Below, piece after piece: positions 22,907-35,794 of a stretch of DNA of 64,000 nucleotides (position 1 is the first letter of the stretch; the number at the start of each line of letters is the position of its first letter). The DNA comes from Gymnogyps californianus (lineage: Eukaryota; Chordata; Aves; Accipitriformes; Cathartidae): assembly GCF_018139145.2 (NCBI RefSeq), contig NC_059477.1:28127502-28191501 (forward strand), given 5' to 3'. Both the position numbers and the translations under genes were made by a program. The notes beneath the pieces are model-generated. The model was given only the letters and a program-made list of their open reading frames with translations, had not been told where the DNA came from and searched no databases.

Positions 22907-24084
22907 GGCCAGAGTATTTCATCCCAAAGTGATGTCTGGCTTTGCAAAGTAAACTTAGCTGCAGATCTTCTGCTTATTTTTTTCCCCTTCCTATCCAAAC
23001 ACTTCACAAGAGAAATCTCTTTGTGTACTCATACGAAATAATAATCAGTAATAACAATGTTTTTAGCATCAGTTGATTGGCACTCATTTGGGAAAAAAAA
23101 AATCTATTTGTTTTGCCCCATGGATTGTTCAGGAACTGCACTCCAAGCTTAGCAAGGCTCTTTCTGCTGGCTGTTGCAGCAATCACACAAATTGAATTGA
23201 ATCTGACCTTTGTTTACTTGCGTGGCAGGATCCCCTGCATCTCTGCTGTATTTCACACAGCAGGAGGTCAGCGTGGACTTTCCAAGGTCAATCTTGCTGC
23301 TGAAGACCAGTGGTCTCCTGCCGAGGAGGTGTCACAAGGCGTCTAGTCAAGTTTGTAGCAATGCAAACTTGTCAACTGTTGAGGAGGCTCTGGCAGTTTA
23401 AGTGCGTTTGACTGGTGAAGACCCTCACTGCCTCAAATTCATTTACTTCTCTGCAGGGCGTAACAAGGAGAAAGAGGCTGAGACAAGTGGAAGTGAAAGA
23501 ATCTGTGAATTTGTCAATCCTCCTATCAAAATGGCAACAGAAGTGTAAACTGTCTCCTGGAAGTACGTATCAGTAGGCTTAACCTGCAGTCTTGGATCTC
23601 AGCTCAACAGGCTGCTAGGAAAATTGGGATCTGACCTGAATTAATCTCCTATGCAGAGGAAAGGCTGTATGAGGCACCTGGGGCTTGTCTTTGCACCCTC
23701 TAGTGTGTACTGCTGATGAATTTAATGGGAGGAGAAAAACAATTAAAGTTTATTAGAGCTTGGTTTCAAAACAGATGCAAAAATATTGTCAGCACTGATA
23801 CATTGAGAAAAGGGTTTGAGGGGTGAGGGCCAATGGAAATGGGCCACTGGGAAGGGCTGTCACTAGGGCATGTGCATGAGTGTGGGGCATTGTGTAAGGG
23901 ACTGGCTGCCATGGAGCTGTCTGAAAGCAGTAGAGCTGCGTAAGAGTGGCACTGTGCTGGAATCAAGAAGCCCTACCTTGTGACTTTTTGGTGGTAATTA
24001 GCTTCAACCAATCAGCCTCTTAATTAATGCAGCTATTCTGGTCATGGGACAAGTTTAGATGTCCCTGCATTGACCTCCACTGCA

Positions 24085-24290
24085 CAGCAGACAAATGGAG
24101 AGGTGATCAGCTATGCTCATTATGGAATTTATACATATCAAAAGAGCTTTACAAAGGTGATCAGTATTTTACAGATGTGCAAACTGACACAGAATGGAAT
24201 AAGGAGCTTGCCCAAGTTTTCCAATAGAGCAGCATCAAAGCCAAGGCTAGAATGGAGGTCCCTATGTCCTGGCTCAGCTTTGTAAGAATG
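24085..24290 (+). mobile_element. ancient MIR-like SINE, sense
   Basis: The plus strand shows the MIR core in order: GAGCTTTACAAAGGTGATCAG, TATTTTACAGATGTGCAAAC, TGACACAGAATGGAATAAGG, AGCTTGCCCAAG, then GCCAAGGCTAGAATGGAGGTCC. In MIR consensus the matching parts are TTTTACAGATGAGGAAACTGAG, CTTGCCCAAGGTCACAC and CAGAGCTGGGATTCGAACCC. The match in order and spacing is good despite many changes. It is one of several related relics in the window. Confidence 0.6.
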
Positions 24291-27200
24291 ACTCTGTTCT
24301 CTGAAATGAGAGTACAAGAGCACAACAGGTTCTTCTCAGATCACATTCTGGTGTAGGATGCCAGAGAGTCCCCTGGGTTCTGTGTTAAGGCTATCACAAT
24401 ATGTTTCATTTCAGCATGGTAATAACGAGTGGAATTTTTTGCTGTTACTGTTATTATTTGCTCCACTGCACTTACATTTTCTGCATGTGTTCGTTTTAGG
24501 TTGTTTTATGGCTTTAGCAAAATATTTTGTCACATATTTAATTTTAAGCATATGCTCTGGATGCCCAGCAACCTTAAAAGCATTTAAACCTCATGTTCAA
24601 AGTTAAGCATGTACTTAACTGAACAGAGGTAGACTCACATGTGCACTAAATGTTCAGTAAGTGTGTGACTGTTTTGCCAAAGACGTACAGAAATGAGAAT
24701 AAATCTTTAGATATTGGTTCAATAAGCACAATTCCAGTGACTGTAGAGGAATATACCAGGAGCTGGCTTTAATCTTAAGCATTTCTTAGACATGTGCAGT
24801 CTCAGGCACCAAGCAGGAGGTTCACCTCCTCGCCGCCCAGGTGTGGATCACCTGCATTGGTCCATGCAGCTCTGCATCAGCCCCTGGCTCTCTGGGGCTT
24901 GAGATTTGACATTTGATCCACTGAGTTTGGCTCATGTGGTCCTGAAGTGGGGAAGATCGTGATGTTGCCCTGGCACTGATGGCACAGGGACATCTCCTAA
25001 TCTTTTAAACCTCTTAAACTTTTAAAGAAAGCTTGTTAGAAAGTGATCCCCATACACCCTAGGCTTACCACTCTCATGTGACATGATGTAGCAGGGTCCA
25101 CATTTTGGCAAAGACATTGGAAGTCTATTTAAGGACCAAAACTGCCTCTGTGGGAAAGGGAAGAGCCGAGTAACCCCAACCAGGCATAACATCCTGAATT
25201 TCAAATCGAGAAGGGACTAACTGACTCCAGTTTTTACGGTTTTGGCTCAGGGCCCTGTGGCCAACTGCAGCCCAGATAGGTGAATCTGCTCCCCAGGGGA
25301 GCACAGCTCTGGCTCCGGAGAAGCCTTTTTCTAAACTAAAGGTGTCATCTTAGGCTGTATTCAATAAGTGGTTGAAATATGTCTTTATTTAATGATGGTG
25401 AAAATTGAAGGTGTCCAGTAAAGCAGTTGTAATTGTGTTTATTGAAGAGACAATGAACCTAGTTAAGATTCAATTTGCTCTTCCCCTTTGTTCATCCCTT
25501 CCAGTAATACATGGTTAATTATTAGTTTCAAAGGCTCAGTGAAGTTTGTCAGCTTGCAGAAATTGCAGTGATCACCATATTGCCAGAAAGAAGTGCAACC
25601 CCATTGTTTTTCCAGATGAAAATATTTATTCTTTTACAGAAAATGCTAAGCGATCTCCTGGCTTGAACTATCAAACCACAGCCTTTCCCCTCCTCAATGG
25701 CAGGGGTGGGAGCTGACAGGACTGTGCCCATCTGCTGAGTGCCATGAACATGAGCTTCCCACAGTGTAGCCTCATCCTCCTTGTTGGTGTCTGTGTGACC
25801 CCTTCTCTGCCACCAGGAGGTACCCGGCAGGGCAAAGGCTCAGCACCAGACCTGTCCCATCACTGTGAGGTAGTGGAGCCCCTCAGCAAGGTCCCACATT
25901 TGAGCCCTCATTTGAGCTGACTTGTAGCAGAATTTGCTCTCTAAATATTGCCATTGCCAAAAGCCCCAAACCCTACAAACCCAAAGCCACTCAACTCCAG
26001 CCTGATCCATACTTGCTTGTCTTAGACGAAGGACCAATGGCCCCATGGGTGACTGGGCTGAGAGCACTGATCCCTGCGTTACAGAAGTGGGATATTTTAG
26101 GAAGTCATTGCAAAACCACTGTTCATTTGTTATCGCCTGTGTTTAAAGTGTTCAGTGGATCGTGAGGGAACCTCAGCCTTGAAATTTTCACAGCTTGGCC
26201 CAGAAGCTGTCAAGTAAGCTAGCTGCATATATGGTTGTTGACTATAGTATATGTTTCAGTCCCAATTAATATGAGCATCACAGTTAGGATTTCTTTGTTT
26301 CTTTATTTATTAGGGATGCTGAAACCGACTGGATTGGTACAACCAGGCACAGGATATCAGTGTTGTACTCTTGTTGCCACTATGTTATTCATCAAGATTT
26401 CCTGCAAACAGAAGTAACTGCTGATTCTCTGAGCCAAAGACACTGTAAGCACAAAACCAACAGCACCTTGCTATGTAAATGACGAGTGCATTATAAATAG
26501 ACAGTAGTACCCATCTTTTCTGTTTTACTATATGCCACTCCAAAACTCCAGGTGCTTTAAAAATATGGATGAAAAGTATAATGATTTTCAAAAAAATAGA
26601 AGTCTGAGGAGACATAGCAGAGCATAGAAAAACCACAGCACAATTTCCATTTTGTATCCTGCTCTTCTTTTCAGGCTCCGCGTTTCCTGAAGGAAGTAAT
26701 CTGCTGACTGGGATTATTACCCAAGATAGCTTCCTCAAATTTAACAACCTTCTCACTGCAGGACAAAGAAGGGGAAGGATGTGTCCCAGTAACAGGGAAA
26801 TCTGTGGCAGGGTCAGGGTAGATACTAATCTGCTGATACTGCACAAAAACTACATGTGCAAAAGGCATTTGCATCTTTTCTCTGTCCCTGCCAAGTCATG
26901 CTCATAAAACAATTAAAGTTGCACCTTCTCCCTTGCAGCTGAAAAAGAAAGAAACCCAGAGCAATCCCCTTCCCTTTACAAATATTCCCCCTACTTCCAG
27001 GAATGCTGACAAGCACTGTTCAGGTCTAACAACTTTGGGAAGATTCATAATTAGGATGCAGTGTCTCTGAGCTACCTGCTGAGTGTTTAACAAGACAGAT
27101 CACAACTTAACAAGCATAGTTCTTGCGAGTTGCTAGTAACAGTGAATACTAGGGTTAGTCACTTTCTCTCAGTCTTTTTCTCATTCCTTTCATCCCTTGA

Positions 27201-30200
27201 CCTGTCCTTCTACTCATTCCCTGTTCAGCAGAATATTTGAAGTTGGCATAACGGAATTTCTGTAATTGGCCTGTATATAGGAAGCAAGGGATGTTTCTCT
27301 TAGGGAATAAATTTGATTTGTAATCCTTTTTCACAATTAAAATCCCTAAAGAGCCCCAAAGTGCACACCAAATACATTTTCTCATAAACTTTTGCTGCCT
27401 CCTTGCACTACAGAGTCTCCATTCTGGCTTGTCACCTGTCTGTAAAGTAGAATGCTTCCACAAGCCTTTATTCATTACCAAAATGACAGCTGAAAAGCAA
27501 AACAAGAGGTATCATTACAATCTTGATAGCAGAGTGCAGGGGCTGTCTGCAATCTAATGGTTCCTGCAATTACATCTTGATTGAATGCACTGATGAAGCT
27601 GCAGCCCCTTTCTTGAGTGCCGTGTTGTGGACATTTACTGATGACTACACAGGTACTCATCAACATGCCATGACCCAGACCTGACTGAGGATTATAGTTT
27701 GCACAGGTGAGAAAGGGAAAGCCTAAACGGGGGAGTGTTTGCTTAGATTTTGCTCATGGTCTTTTTGGAAAGTGTCTTGCATTGGACTTGCAGCCAACCA
27801 GTACGGAGCTAGGAAAGTTATCCAACATTTTTCCTTAACCAAATATTACTATGGTAAGTGCCTAGAAGCCTTTATCAAGACTAGGTCCCAAGCAAAAGTA
27901 TTTTCCGTATTCCAAAGTAAGAATCAGCTTTGGTCCTAAAGAGCTACTAACCTAAAGAGACCAGGCAGGGAAATATATCGTGAAGGTCCTCTTCATTATG
28001 CAGGAAAGTTGCAGCTCAGGAGCACAAATGTCACAGACAAGACGCTGGGGCAGAGCTGAGAGGAGAATCCATTTCTTCTGGTTTTAGATGAACTTCAAGT
28101 GGTGTCTGAATTTGGCAGGGAGGACTAATTGATGCATATTGACACACACCATTGCTAGATTCTGGCTCCATTTGCTATCTGTGGCCTGTGGCTGCCTTAT
28201 TTAACCTTATTTTAGGTGTGTTATGATTTCCTCTCTCCCACGGCTGTAGAGGGTGCTGAGTCCTCACAGCCCTGAACAGGCTGAGCTGCTTACTGCTTTC
28301 TTGAGATACCATGGCAGGGTCCTGTTGGATGCCATGTGAGATGATAGTGTAAAAATAACTCATGGCTACCAGAGCCCCTTTGTCTCTCAGGTCTGACCCA
28401 GAGCCTGTTGGAGACCATGGGTAATTTTCTATTAATTCTGATGCACTTTGGATTAGGCAGTAAACTGTTGCTGTTTCTGCGCTCCTTTCTCTGCTGTCAG
28501 TGTTACTCTGTCAAACACGTGGAAACATCACATTTTTAAAAATCAATAGTTCTTAGAGAAGTAAAGTAATGAATGAAACCTAAGTTAACAGTTTGGAGAG
28601 ATGGAGGAAGGATTTAAAGATGTGAAGACCCTGACTAACAAATCAGTCCTTCCCTCTGGCCTGCTGTCACTGAAGTCCAGATGGTACCTGAGCATCTCAG
28701 ATGCTGGAGCCAAAGACCCTCAGTTCAGACAGACGGTTCATCATGGTGCAGGGTGGGGACCGGCTGCACAGAGGAGGGTGTCTATTACCATGTTGCTACA
28801 GCTGCTTCCTGCTACATGCCCATTGCTTTCTTAAAGGTTAACTCATGCTGGGGAGTTTTAATTGTCTATTATCTACCCAGAAGGAACTAACTATCTTAAA
28901 TAGACCAAGGCAAAAAAGCGTCTTTTTCTGGCTTTTCTTTGAGTGTTTTTGAAAGAAGTTTGTACATTAGTCAAATTCATGAATGAACAAAAGAAACATA
29001 ATGGCAGTGATATGTTCATTGGGGAAGGAGACCCTGGGTTACACAGATCCACCAGCAATTAATCTAAATAAAGTCAGGGAGAGTATATCACTGACCATTA
29101 CACTTCAATTATTACTGCAGTGATTGATAATGTGGTTGCTCAGCTAACGTGGCAACGTGCGCGGTCCAAAGGTCAGCAGCACAGCTGGTGAGGTGGAAAA
29201 CCATGCTGTTGTGATGGTATGGGCTGATGCCTCATGGTCTGATACACAGCCTTTGTAAATCAAGATTGATTTGGATTACAGTGCCCTCGTCCTGGGTTGT
29301 CCTGCATGTGGTAGCTCTGCAGGACTGGTCTGCAGTTTGTCCAACTTCAGCCTGTTCAAGCTGGGTTGCTAACTTTTACTGACATGGCCATTTCAGTTTG
29401 GTGGTACAGCTAACCCCACTCATGTCTGATCCCTTCCCTTAGTTTTAAACGGAATTTAGGTTTCAGAAGAGAAATAGAATGGATTTGTCTGTTTCTGACA
29501 GAAAATAGTAACGTAAGAAATTCTTTTGTAGGGATATGACTAGCTTTACGCACTTCTGAGGAATACAATGTGATTTAATAAGTGATTTGGAGAGGGGAGA
29601 GGTGTAGTGAGATTTCTGGTAGTTCACTCACTGAGGTATCATGGGCAGAACAGAAAGAGGTGGACGAGCTGAGGTGAATGCTAGATAACCTGTAACGCTG
29701 CAGGAAACAGTGCAGTATATTACAACATAAATGGTGCTAAGGACACCTTTCAGTGCAGATTAATATCTCTGTTTTATTCCAGCAGTTCAAAACACTTAAA
29801 ATTACAGATTTAGTCAGTGACCCAGAAGCATGAAGCTGGAGTAATGAGCATATGACATCATAATGGAAGAACAGGAAACAGGTATACACTGATGAAGGAA
29901 AATACAGGAGCTTTATGTTCTTCTGTTCCCACAGCCATGGCTATCATATCCAAGTGTAACCCATTGCTTTAGTCCAAACTGAGAAAAGAAGCAGAAGAGA
30001 CACATGAATTTTGTTGAAACTGCTGAATGCAGGGCAGAGCAAGGCACTCAGAAAGAATGAAGGACTGGAAACTTTTGCCACAGTAACAACTGTAATTAGC
30101 ACCTTCTTATTTATCATACCATAATCAGCAACAGGGACACAAAATAAGATTTGTCGCTGAGTTTTGACCTGTCTTGGTAAAATGTCTAGTTACATTGCAC

Positions 30201-32129
30201 AGATAAACATTTTCTTTTGCTTCTCAAATTTCCTCTCTGGATGTTTTGAGACCTCATATGTTTGGGACAAGCTTTCTTCTGGTACTAAATTATTCAGGCT
30301 GAAATCACATAAAAATAGAATATTAGACAGTTTTAAAGGCAACTAGAAATCTGAATACCATCTTTATTTATTATCAAATAGGGAACAAATCTGAAGCTGC
30401 TTTACTGCATTGTTCTATAAATATTGACTAAAGTATTGCTGTACAAGGAAGCATATAAGTTATTACTCAGTCCTCTAAAGACAGAAAGGAAGAATCTTTC
30501 ATTCATTTCATTGTATTGCCAGTATCTTAGAAGTCATTCATTCTAGGAAGAAGAGACATCTTACAGGTAATTTACTGTGTTTGTGCCTTCTGTCCCATGG
30601 GCTATAATGCAAGACTAAGTGTCAGCTACTGCTTTCAGTCTTCATTTCTCTTCGATTACTCCATCCTCTTTCTCTGAGGTGCTCTTCAATGTAATCATTA
30701 TACTCCAATTTGGCTCCCTGCAGAAAGCTTGAATGGTATCACTTGCAATAAAGGCTTTGGCTGACTCCTTCACCTAAGGGTCTTTTCTGTTCCTGGAAGT
30801 AAATGGAGAAGCCAACAGAAGTTTTGCCTCTACAGTGGAGACACTGAGCTGAGACCCATTTGTACTTTCAGGCAGGAGAGGGGCACTGTGGTGGGGGTCT
30901 TCGTCATCACGGGCAGTTGCTGGACATGGAGAAGGGTGAATGGAATAAAGACACAATTTCTGAATTTGAGATGCAGACGAGCCTCTTTCTGTAAAAACTC
31001 AAGAACTGTGTCTTTGTAGATGCTTCCATTTATACATAGGGTTCATCAACTGGGCAGTGACTTCTGTTAAACTGGACACAAAACCACATGCAAGGTTGTG
31101 ACAGTAAATCATCATGGACACCACTGTTTCTTATAAACCAAAGAAGAATATCTTGGTGGAAACACAAAAGTGGTGCCCAACACCTTCTTAAGGCTCTGCC
31201 ACTTAGAGTGCTCAATTGCTGTAAATTGTACTGACATTCAGCATCTCACATACTGGAAATATAAAGCTCATGAAATGTCGGTCCTCCATACTCTGAAACA
31301 CAGGCACCTTTGGGGGAAACCTGGTGGCTGTTTGAAACAATACAGGGGTACTGAATGAGAAGAGAAGGATAAAAATTAGGTCTCCTTAACGAAAATTACA
31401 GGGAGGATTTTGGGCAGTTAGAAAGCAGCAATGACTCTAGCTGAAATTGGTCAGGACATTAAAAAAAGGCAACACTTATGGGAAATGGAAGCCCAAGCCT
31501 TCCCGATGATTACAGATGTGGGAGGATCTCTATGTTATCTTCAATTAAAGCAGCGAGTACCTTTGGCCTGAGAGAGAAGAATCCCATTCATGGGCAGGAT
31601 TCACAAGCGAGTGTGTGAAACCCATCTGACAAACTGTGGATGTCTCTCCTCGGTGAACCTGTCAGCAGGACAGATGGTGCAAGCTCCCTTTAGATTAAAA
31701 AAATCATTAAAACAGCCCCCTCATGCTCTTTTCATGGACGAATGTTATTTCATGACTGAGCGCTCAAAAATGTGCTGAGTGTTGGCCTGTAGATAAAGGT
31801 CCTTGTCTCCCAAAGCTATTAATACAGAAACCAAACATGTGTGACATTGCTAGCGGGGTCTGTGGCAAAGTGGGGATGTCTCCTCCCTGGGCAGGCAGGG
31901 CCAATGCTTTGCTTCTCAATAGTTAGAAGCATGACTGAAAAGATGCTGTTCAAGGGAGCCGTTTAGTCCCCAGGGAATTACCTTTTTGGCAGTGCTGGCC
32001 ACTGACTGTTACAGGAAAGGTCCTGCCCCTCACAGAGGGCTGCTGGTTATCTTCTCCTTTGAACAGGGAAGAAGCCACAGTGCTGCATTATACGGACCAG
32101 TCTAGGGGATCTTCTGCTCATGGCTCTCA
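24291..32129. other. unique non-coding sequence, no gene
   Basis: About 7.8 kb with no recognisable exon, RNA gene or young repeat. The longest frame (26385-26846 minus, 153 codons) has no known domain. A candidate conserved block is at 25360-25560. Confidence 0.65.
25360..25560. other. candidate conserved non-coding element
   Basis: AT-rich unique block with TTTATTTAATGATGG, TAATTGTGTTTATTGAAG, GACAATGAACC (SOX-like) and GGTTAATTATTAG (homeodomain). No coding frame. Appearance only; conservation untested. Confidence 0.22.
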
Positions 32130-32260
32130 CTCTAACTGTCCTGTGCCTCTGTTCATCATGTAAAAAGAGGAGCTAACAGTCATGTTGTACCTGTTTTGGA
32201 GTAAGAGTATATCTATCTGTAGGCACATAGCACAAAAGGATCCCACCATTGGCCAAAGCT
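32130..32260 (-). mobile_element. possible MIR-like SINE relic, antisense
   Basis: On the plus strand, CTGTGCCTCTGTTCATCATGT, then AAAAAGAGGAGCTAACAGTC, then GTACCTGTTTTGGAGTAAGAG resemble the antisense MIR order CTGTGCCTCAGTTTCC, TGTAAAATGGGGATAATA and CCTCACAGG...TGAGGAT. Only the first part is convincing. Confidence 0.35.
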
Positions 32261-33713
32261 CCTTGGTACTTGTCTCACAGAAGAGGAGAATCAATGGTTA
32301 ACACAGAGCTATGACCTTCCCTTCAAAAGAAATATAAAGTTTGCCTGTATGCATGGGAAAAGCCATCTTCTGCATCAAGATGAGAGAGCAAAGAAAGACA
32401 GATAGAGAAAGAAGGCAGAAGAAAAGCAGAAAGATACCTCAGTGGGGTATGGCAGGTGTGAACTCATAGAAATAATATGTTCTAGGACTGTACAAGGATA
32501 AAATACCAGGATAAAAGCGGCACAAATTTGAGTGCCTGTGCATCGTGTGTGCATATGAGAGTAAGGTGGTGTTGCATGATCGCTGCAGAATCCCATGCTA
32601 TAGCAATCCTATCCCTTACTCTGCATTAGAGTCCGGGCGCTGGGAAAATAGCAAAAATCTCCTCATGAAGTCTTCTCCCAGGGAGCCCTTCCTTTTTGGC
32701 AAAGCTGAAAAAAGCATGTGCTAGGAAGGGTATATAATGAAGGGATTCAGCCAGCTTGGAGGAAAGTCAGATCAAAGAGAGCCTTTCAGTAAGTGGAGGC
32801 CCTGGAGTTACTGCTTGGAGTGAGGAGATTCTGGTTCCTGCAGTGCAATTGACAGCTCTCTCCTCTCTTTCCTCTGCTGTGAGGAACACAGGGAGCACAG
32901 GAGCAAAAGACATTGCAGGTCCCTTCTGGCTGGAGGGGGAGATGGTGAGGTGCATTATGCCGAGAAGAACAGACTTGGGGGCTTACGAAGCTTGGTTTAG
33001 GAAGCAGAAGAGTTGTCCCATCACAGCTTCAAGCTGAAGTCTTTCTGTTGCCATGAAGACCGAACAGATTTGTCTCTGCTGACAAGGAAGAACGCAAATG
33101 TTGGCTTGGCTAAGATGAGAAAAGGAGGAGAGCTTACATCTGTGCTTATGCCTAACTTGGGTGTGAGATTCTGCCCCCTCTGCATCGCTGCCTGGGCATC
33201 TGGGCAGCCCTTCTAAAGTGGAGTCTGCAGCATGGGGAGCAGTTTCCAGATATGTTCTCCCCTGCTCTGAGAGACCAGATCCATGGGAGCACACAGGCAG
33301 ACAGCTGGGACCAGCATGAGAACTCCCCTAAAAGAGGAGAATTTCCCCACAGAGCTGGACATGACAGCAGGAGCCCAAATTAGCGATGTCCTTGCTGGGT
33401 CTGCCCCAGGGACGATGATTTAGAGGGGAATGGGGATCACAAATCTGTGGTGCTGGGCTTTGGTTCCTCCCCTGTCTGAGGGGGTTCAGTGCCCCCATCT
33501 CTTACCTCCCTGGAGCCTGGACCTGGCAGATGCCTTTTGCAATGCCAGTTTGCAGCATCGTGTCCCTGTCGCAGCCTGGGAGAGCTCAGGCACATGTCAC
33601 AGCACAGCCCCTACACTGCACACAGCACTCCGTTAAGCAGCACAGCTGTTTTAGCATTGTCCCATGCTCATTTCTGGGGCAGAGTTAAGGTTTCTTTGAT
33701 CTCTTAAGAAGTA

Positions 33714-33765
33714 AGTTTATAATATTTTACATAAATAAAATACATATATCAGTTTATAATATTTT
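33714..33765. repeat. 15-bp direct repeat pair
   Basis: AGTTTATAATATTTT occurs at 33714-33728 and again at 33751-33765, 37 bp apart, in an AT-rich stretch. It is probably a decayed tandem duplication. Confidence 0.75.
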
Positions 33766-33883
33766 TTTTTCCTCTGGAAGACTTCAACATCCTCCTCCTG
33801 AAATAGTTTATTTGGAATTTATGGGATCCTCTCTCTACCTTAGAAAAAATGTAATTTTCTCCTCTTCTTTCTGTGAATACAAT

Positions 33884-33919
33884 GTTCTGTTCTGTTTTAT
33901 TCTTTTCTATTCTATTCCT
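33884..33919. repeat. imperfect TTCTG/TTCTA pentamer run
   Basis: TTCTGTTCTG, an interrupted TTTTATTC piece, then TTCTATTCTATTCC: a decayed pyrimidine-rich pentamer microsatellite. Confidence 0.75.
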
Positions 33920-33935
33920 TATGCCATGGTTACCC

Positions 33936-33958
33936 CTGGAGGTACTGTGTACCTCCAG
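33936..33958. repeat. perfect inverted repeat (hairpin)
   Basis: CTGGAGGTAC, loop TGT, GTACCTCCAG: 10-base perfect arms with a 3-base loop. An overlapping alternative pairing GGTACTG/CAGTACC is also possible. It is in unique sequence and its function is unknown. Confidence 0.9.
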
Positions 33959-34380
33959 TACCAGCTGGTGCTAAACGTATTGCATGCCCTGACTAAGATC
34001 AGAGGCTGAATTTAAAGTGGAATTAACGAGGGGTATGACACATCCCCGACTTCAGCTCAGGGTATTCTCCTTCCCTCCCACTCAGCAGCTTCTCACTCTG
34101 TCCTCTCCCCCACAGAAAGGTGGAAGACCTCAGTGAGTTTAACTGAACTCTGCGGGTGTGGAGCCCTGGAGACTGAACTCACAGTTAAAGCAGGGCTTTG
34201 TTCTCAAGAGCTGTCAGTGTGAGATCATGCCATGATACAGCGAGAAGGTTCATGATGCCACCTTAACAGAGAAAACAAGGTAGCCCTAAGCTGTGTTTCA
34301 GGGAATAAAAGGACTGAAACAACTAGGGGAAAATCCATCAAATAAGATGAAAAGAAGATACTCTGCTGAACATCACAAAT

Positions 34381-34432
34381 AAAAAAAAAAAGAAAAGAGA
34401 GAGAAAAAAAAGAAATAAAGGAATTAAAAAAA
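34381..34432. repeat. A-rich low-complexity run
   Basis: A runs interspersed with GAGAG and AAGAAATAAAG over about 50 bases. No retro-copy recognised beside it. Confidence 0.85.
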
Positions 34433-35794
34433 CCCTGTGATGTACTAGGCTATGAAGCACAAAAGTAACAATGAAAGTAGTAACTCCAGAGAGCGCTATT
34501 CCTTGTTCAGACCTGCCTTTGATCTTTCTTTTTGATTTCCACAAGGGCATCTTCACAGCCTTTGGATGTGGAATTGCTGGTACAGAGTCTCCAGCCATGG
34601 GATGGCCAAACAGACCACCCTGCCCATATGATCTACTTTTGCTATGGCGTGTCTGCATCATGCAGCCCCTGAGCTAGCCGCAGTCCCTGTACTGCAAGCA
34701 GAGTGCAGGTACCAGCTGAGTTTCAGAAAGGGAGGGCTGCCCTTGCCCAGCCCCAGAGCACAGGCAGTTTATGAACGGTTCCCCCTTCCCATTTCAGTGC
34801 TGCAGAGTGGTCTCAGTGTCTCTGCTCAGCATCTCCTGGGCTTCTTTTCCTAGGGCAAGCTCATGTTTATCTTCACGGACCTCCCCAGTTCTCCCTGCAA
34901 TGGGACTCCCCCGGGACCATTGCACCTACTGGGTAGGCAGGCCCAGAGTTCCCTCCTTTTGGAAAAACAGCCTTTGGGCTTGTTTCCCATATGGTTTTAG
35001 AAAGCAAAGGAGAGAAATACAATACAGAAAACGTAGCACTGCTTATGGCTACTACTGTCTCTTCCTTGCTTGCCATTTACTGAGAAGGACTCGGAGAGTT
35101 AGCCATCCCAGACTGTAAAATGAAGCCACTCTGGCTGTGTTAGGAAGGTGAGCGCTTCTGTATCATGACACCAGTGCATGGGGAACTCTGGTGATGGGCT
35201 ATGTTGAGCACAGTGAGGCCTGGAGAGACCATGACAAGGATTTTTTTAAGCCACCGTGCAGAATTTCAGGCTTAAGTGCCAGTAACGAAGCCAAACCTCT
35301 CTGGTTTTTTCCCTGCTCCCTGCATGACTCAGTTATTGCATATTCCAGATTTATTGTCTTTCATATAATTTCCCTGGGATTTCAATGCTCCTGCCGTTAG
35401 CTGAGCTGGCACCTGCCCGTATCTGACACTTTGAAGTCCCCCTTTGCTGTGATTGTGCAGTGCAATTTTAAGACACCACCATTAACCACCCATGTTTGCT
35501 TGTGGTGTCTCTTCAGGCTGGTGCCACATCTCACAGACACTGCCATAAGGGAGCCTTCAGCACAGTGGCCAGTCTCTTGGCTGAAAGCCTAAACTCTGAT
35601 TACTTTTTTCATGGCATTCTCTGAATCCAGCCCACCAGCTCTCTCAAACCCATCTGAGGTTATTCATTGGCCACCCATATCTAGGGCTTGTAGTGGTGCT
35701 CCAAAAACTTTCTCCAGTGGGAAGCATATCTCAACAAATGAAAAATATCTGAGCTTTTCTCATGTCACTCTGTGTTGACTGTGTTGACTGTGTG

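Larger units (their letters stand above)
21741..24084. other. unique non-coding sequence, no gene
   Basis: Non-repetitive DNA apart from an A/C-rich stretch (22477-22531) and a T25 run (22882-22906). A weak acceptor-like site followed by a 29-codon frame at 23457-23548 is described under findings but not called a gene. Confidence 0.6.
32261..35794. other. unique non-coding sequence, no gene
   Basis: No recognisable gene. It holds a 15-bp direct repeat (33714-33728 and 33751-33765) in AT-rich DNA, a pentamer-rich run (33884-33919), a perfect inverted repeat (33936-33958) and an A-rich run (34381-34432). Frames of about 115 codons at 34771-35118 (plus) and 107 at 34338-34661 (minus) show no domain. 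Confidence 0.65.

Noticed and set aside
26385..26846. 153-codon minus-strand frame
   Set aside because: No recognisable domain; other frames overlap it; ordinary AT-rich composition.
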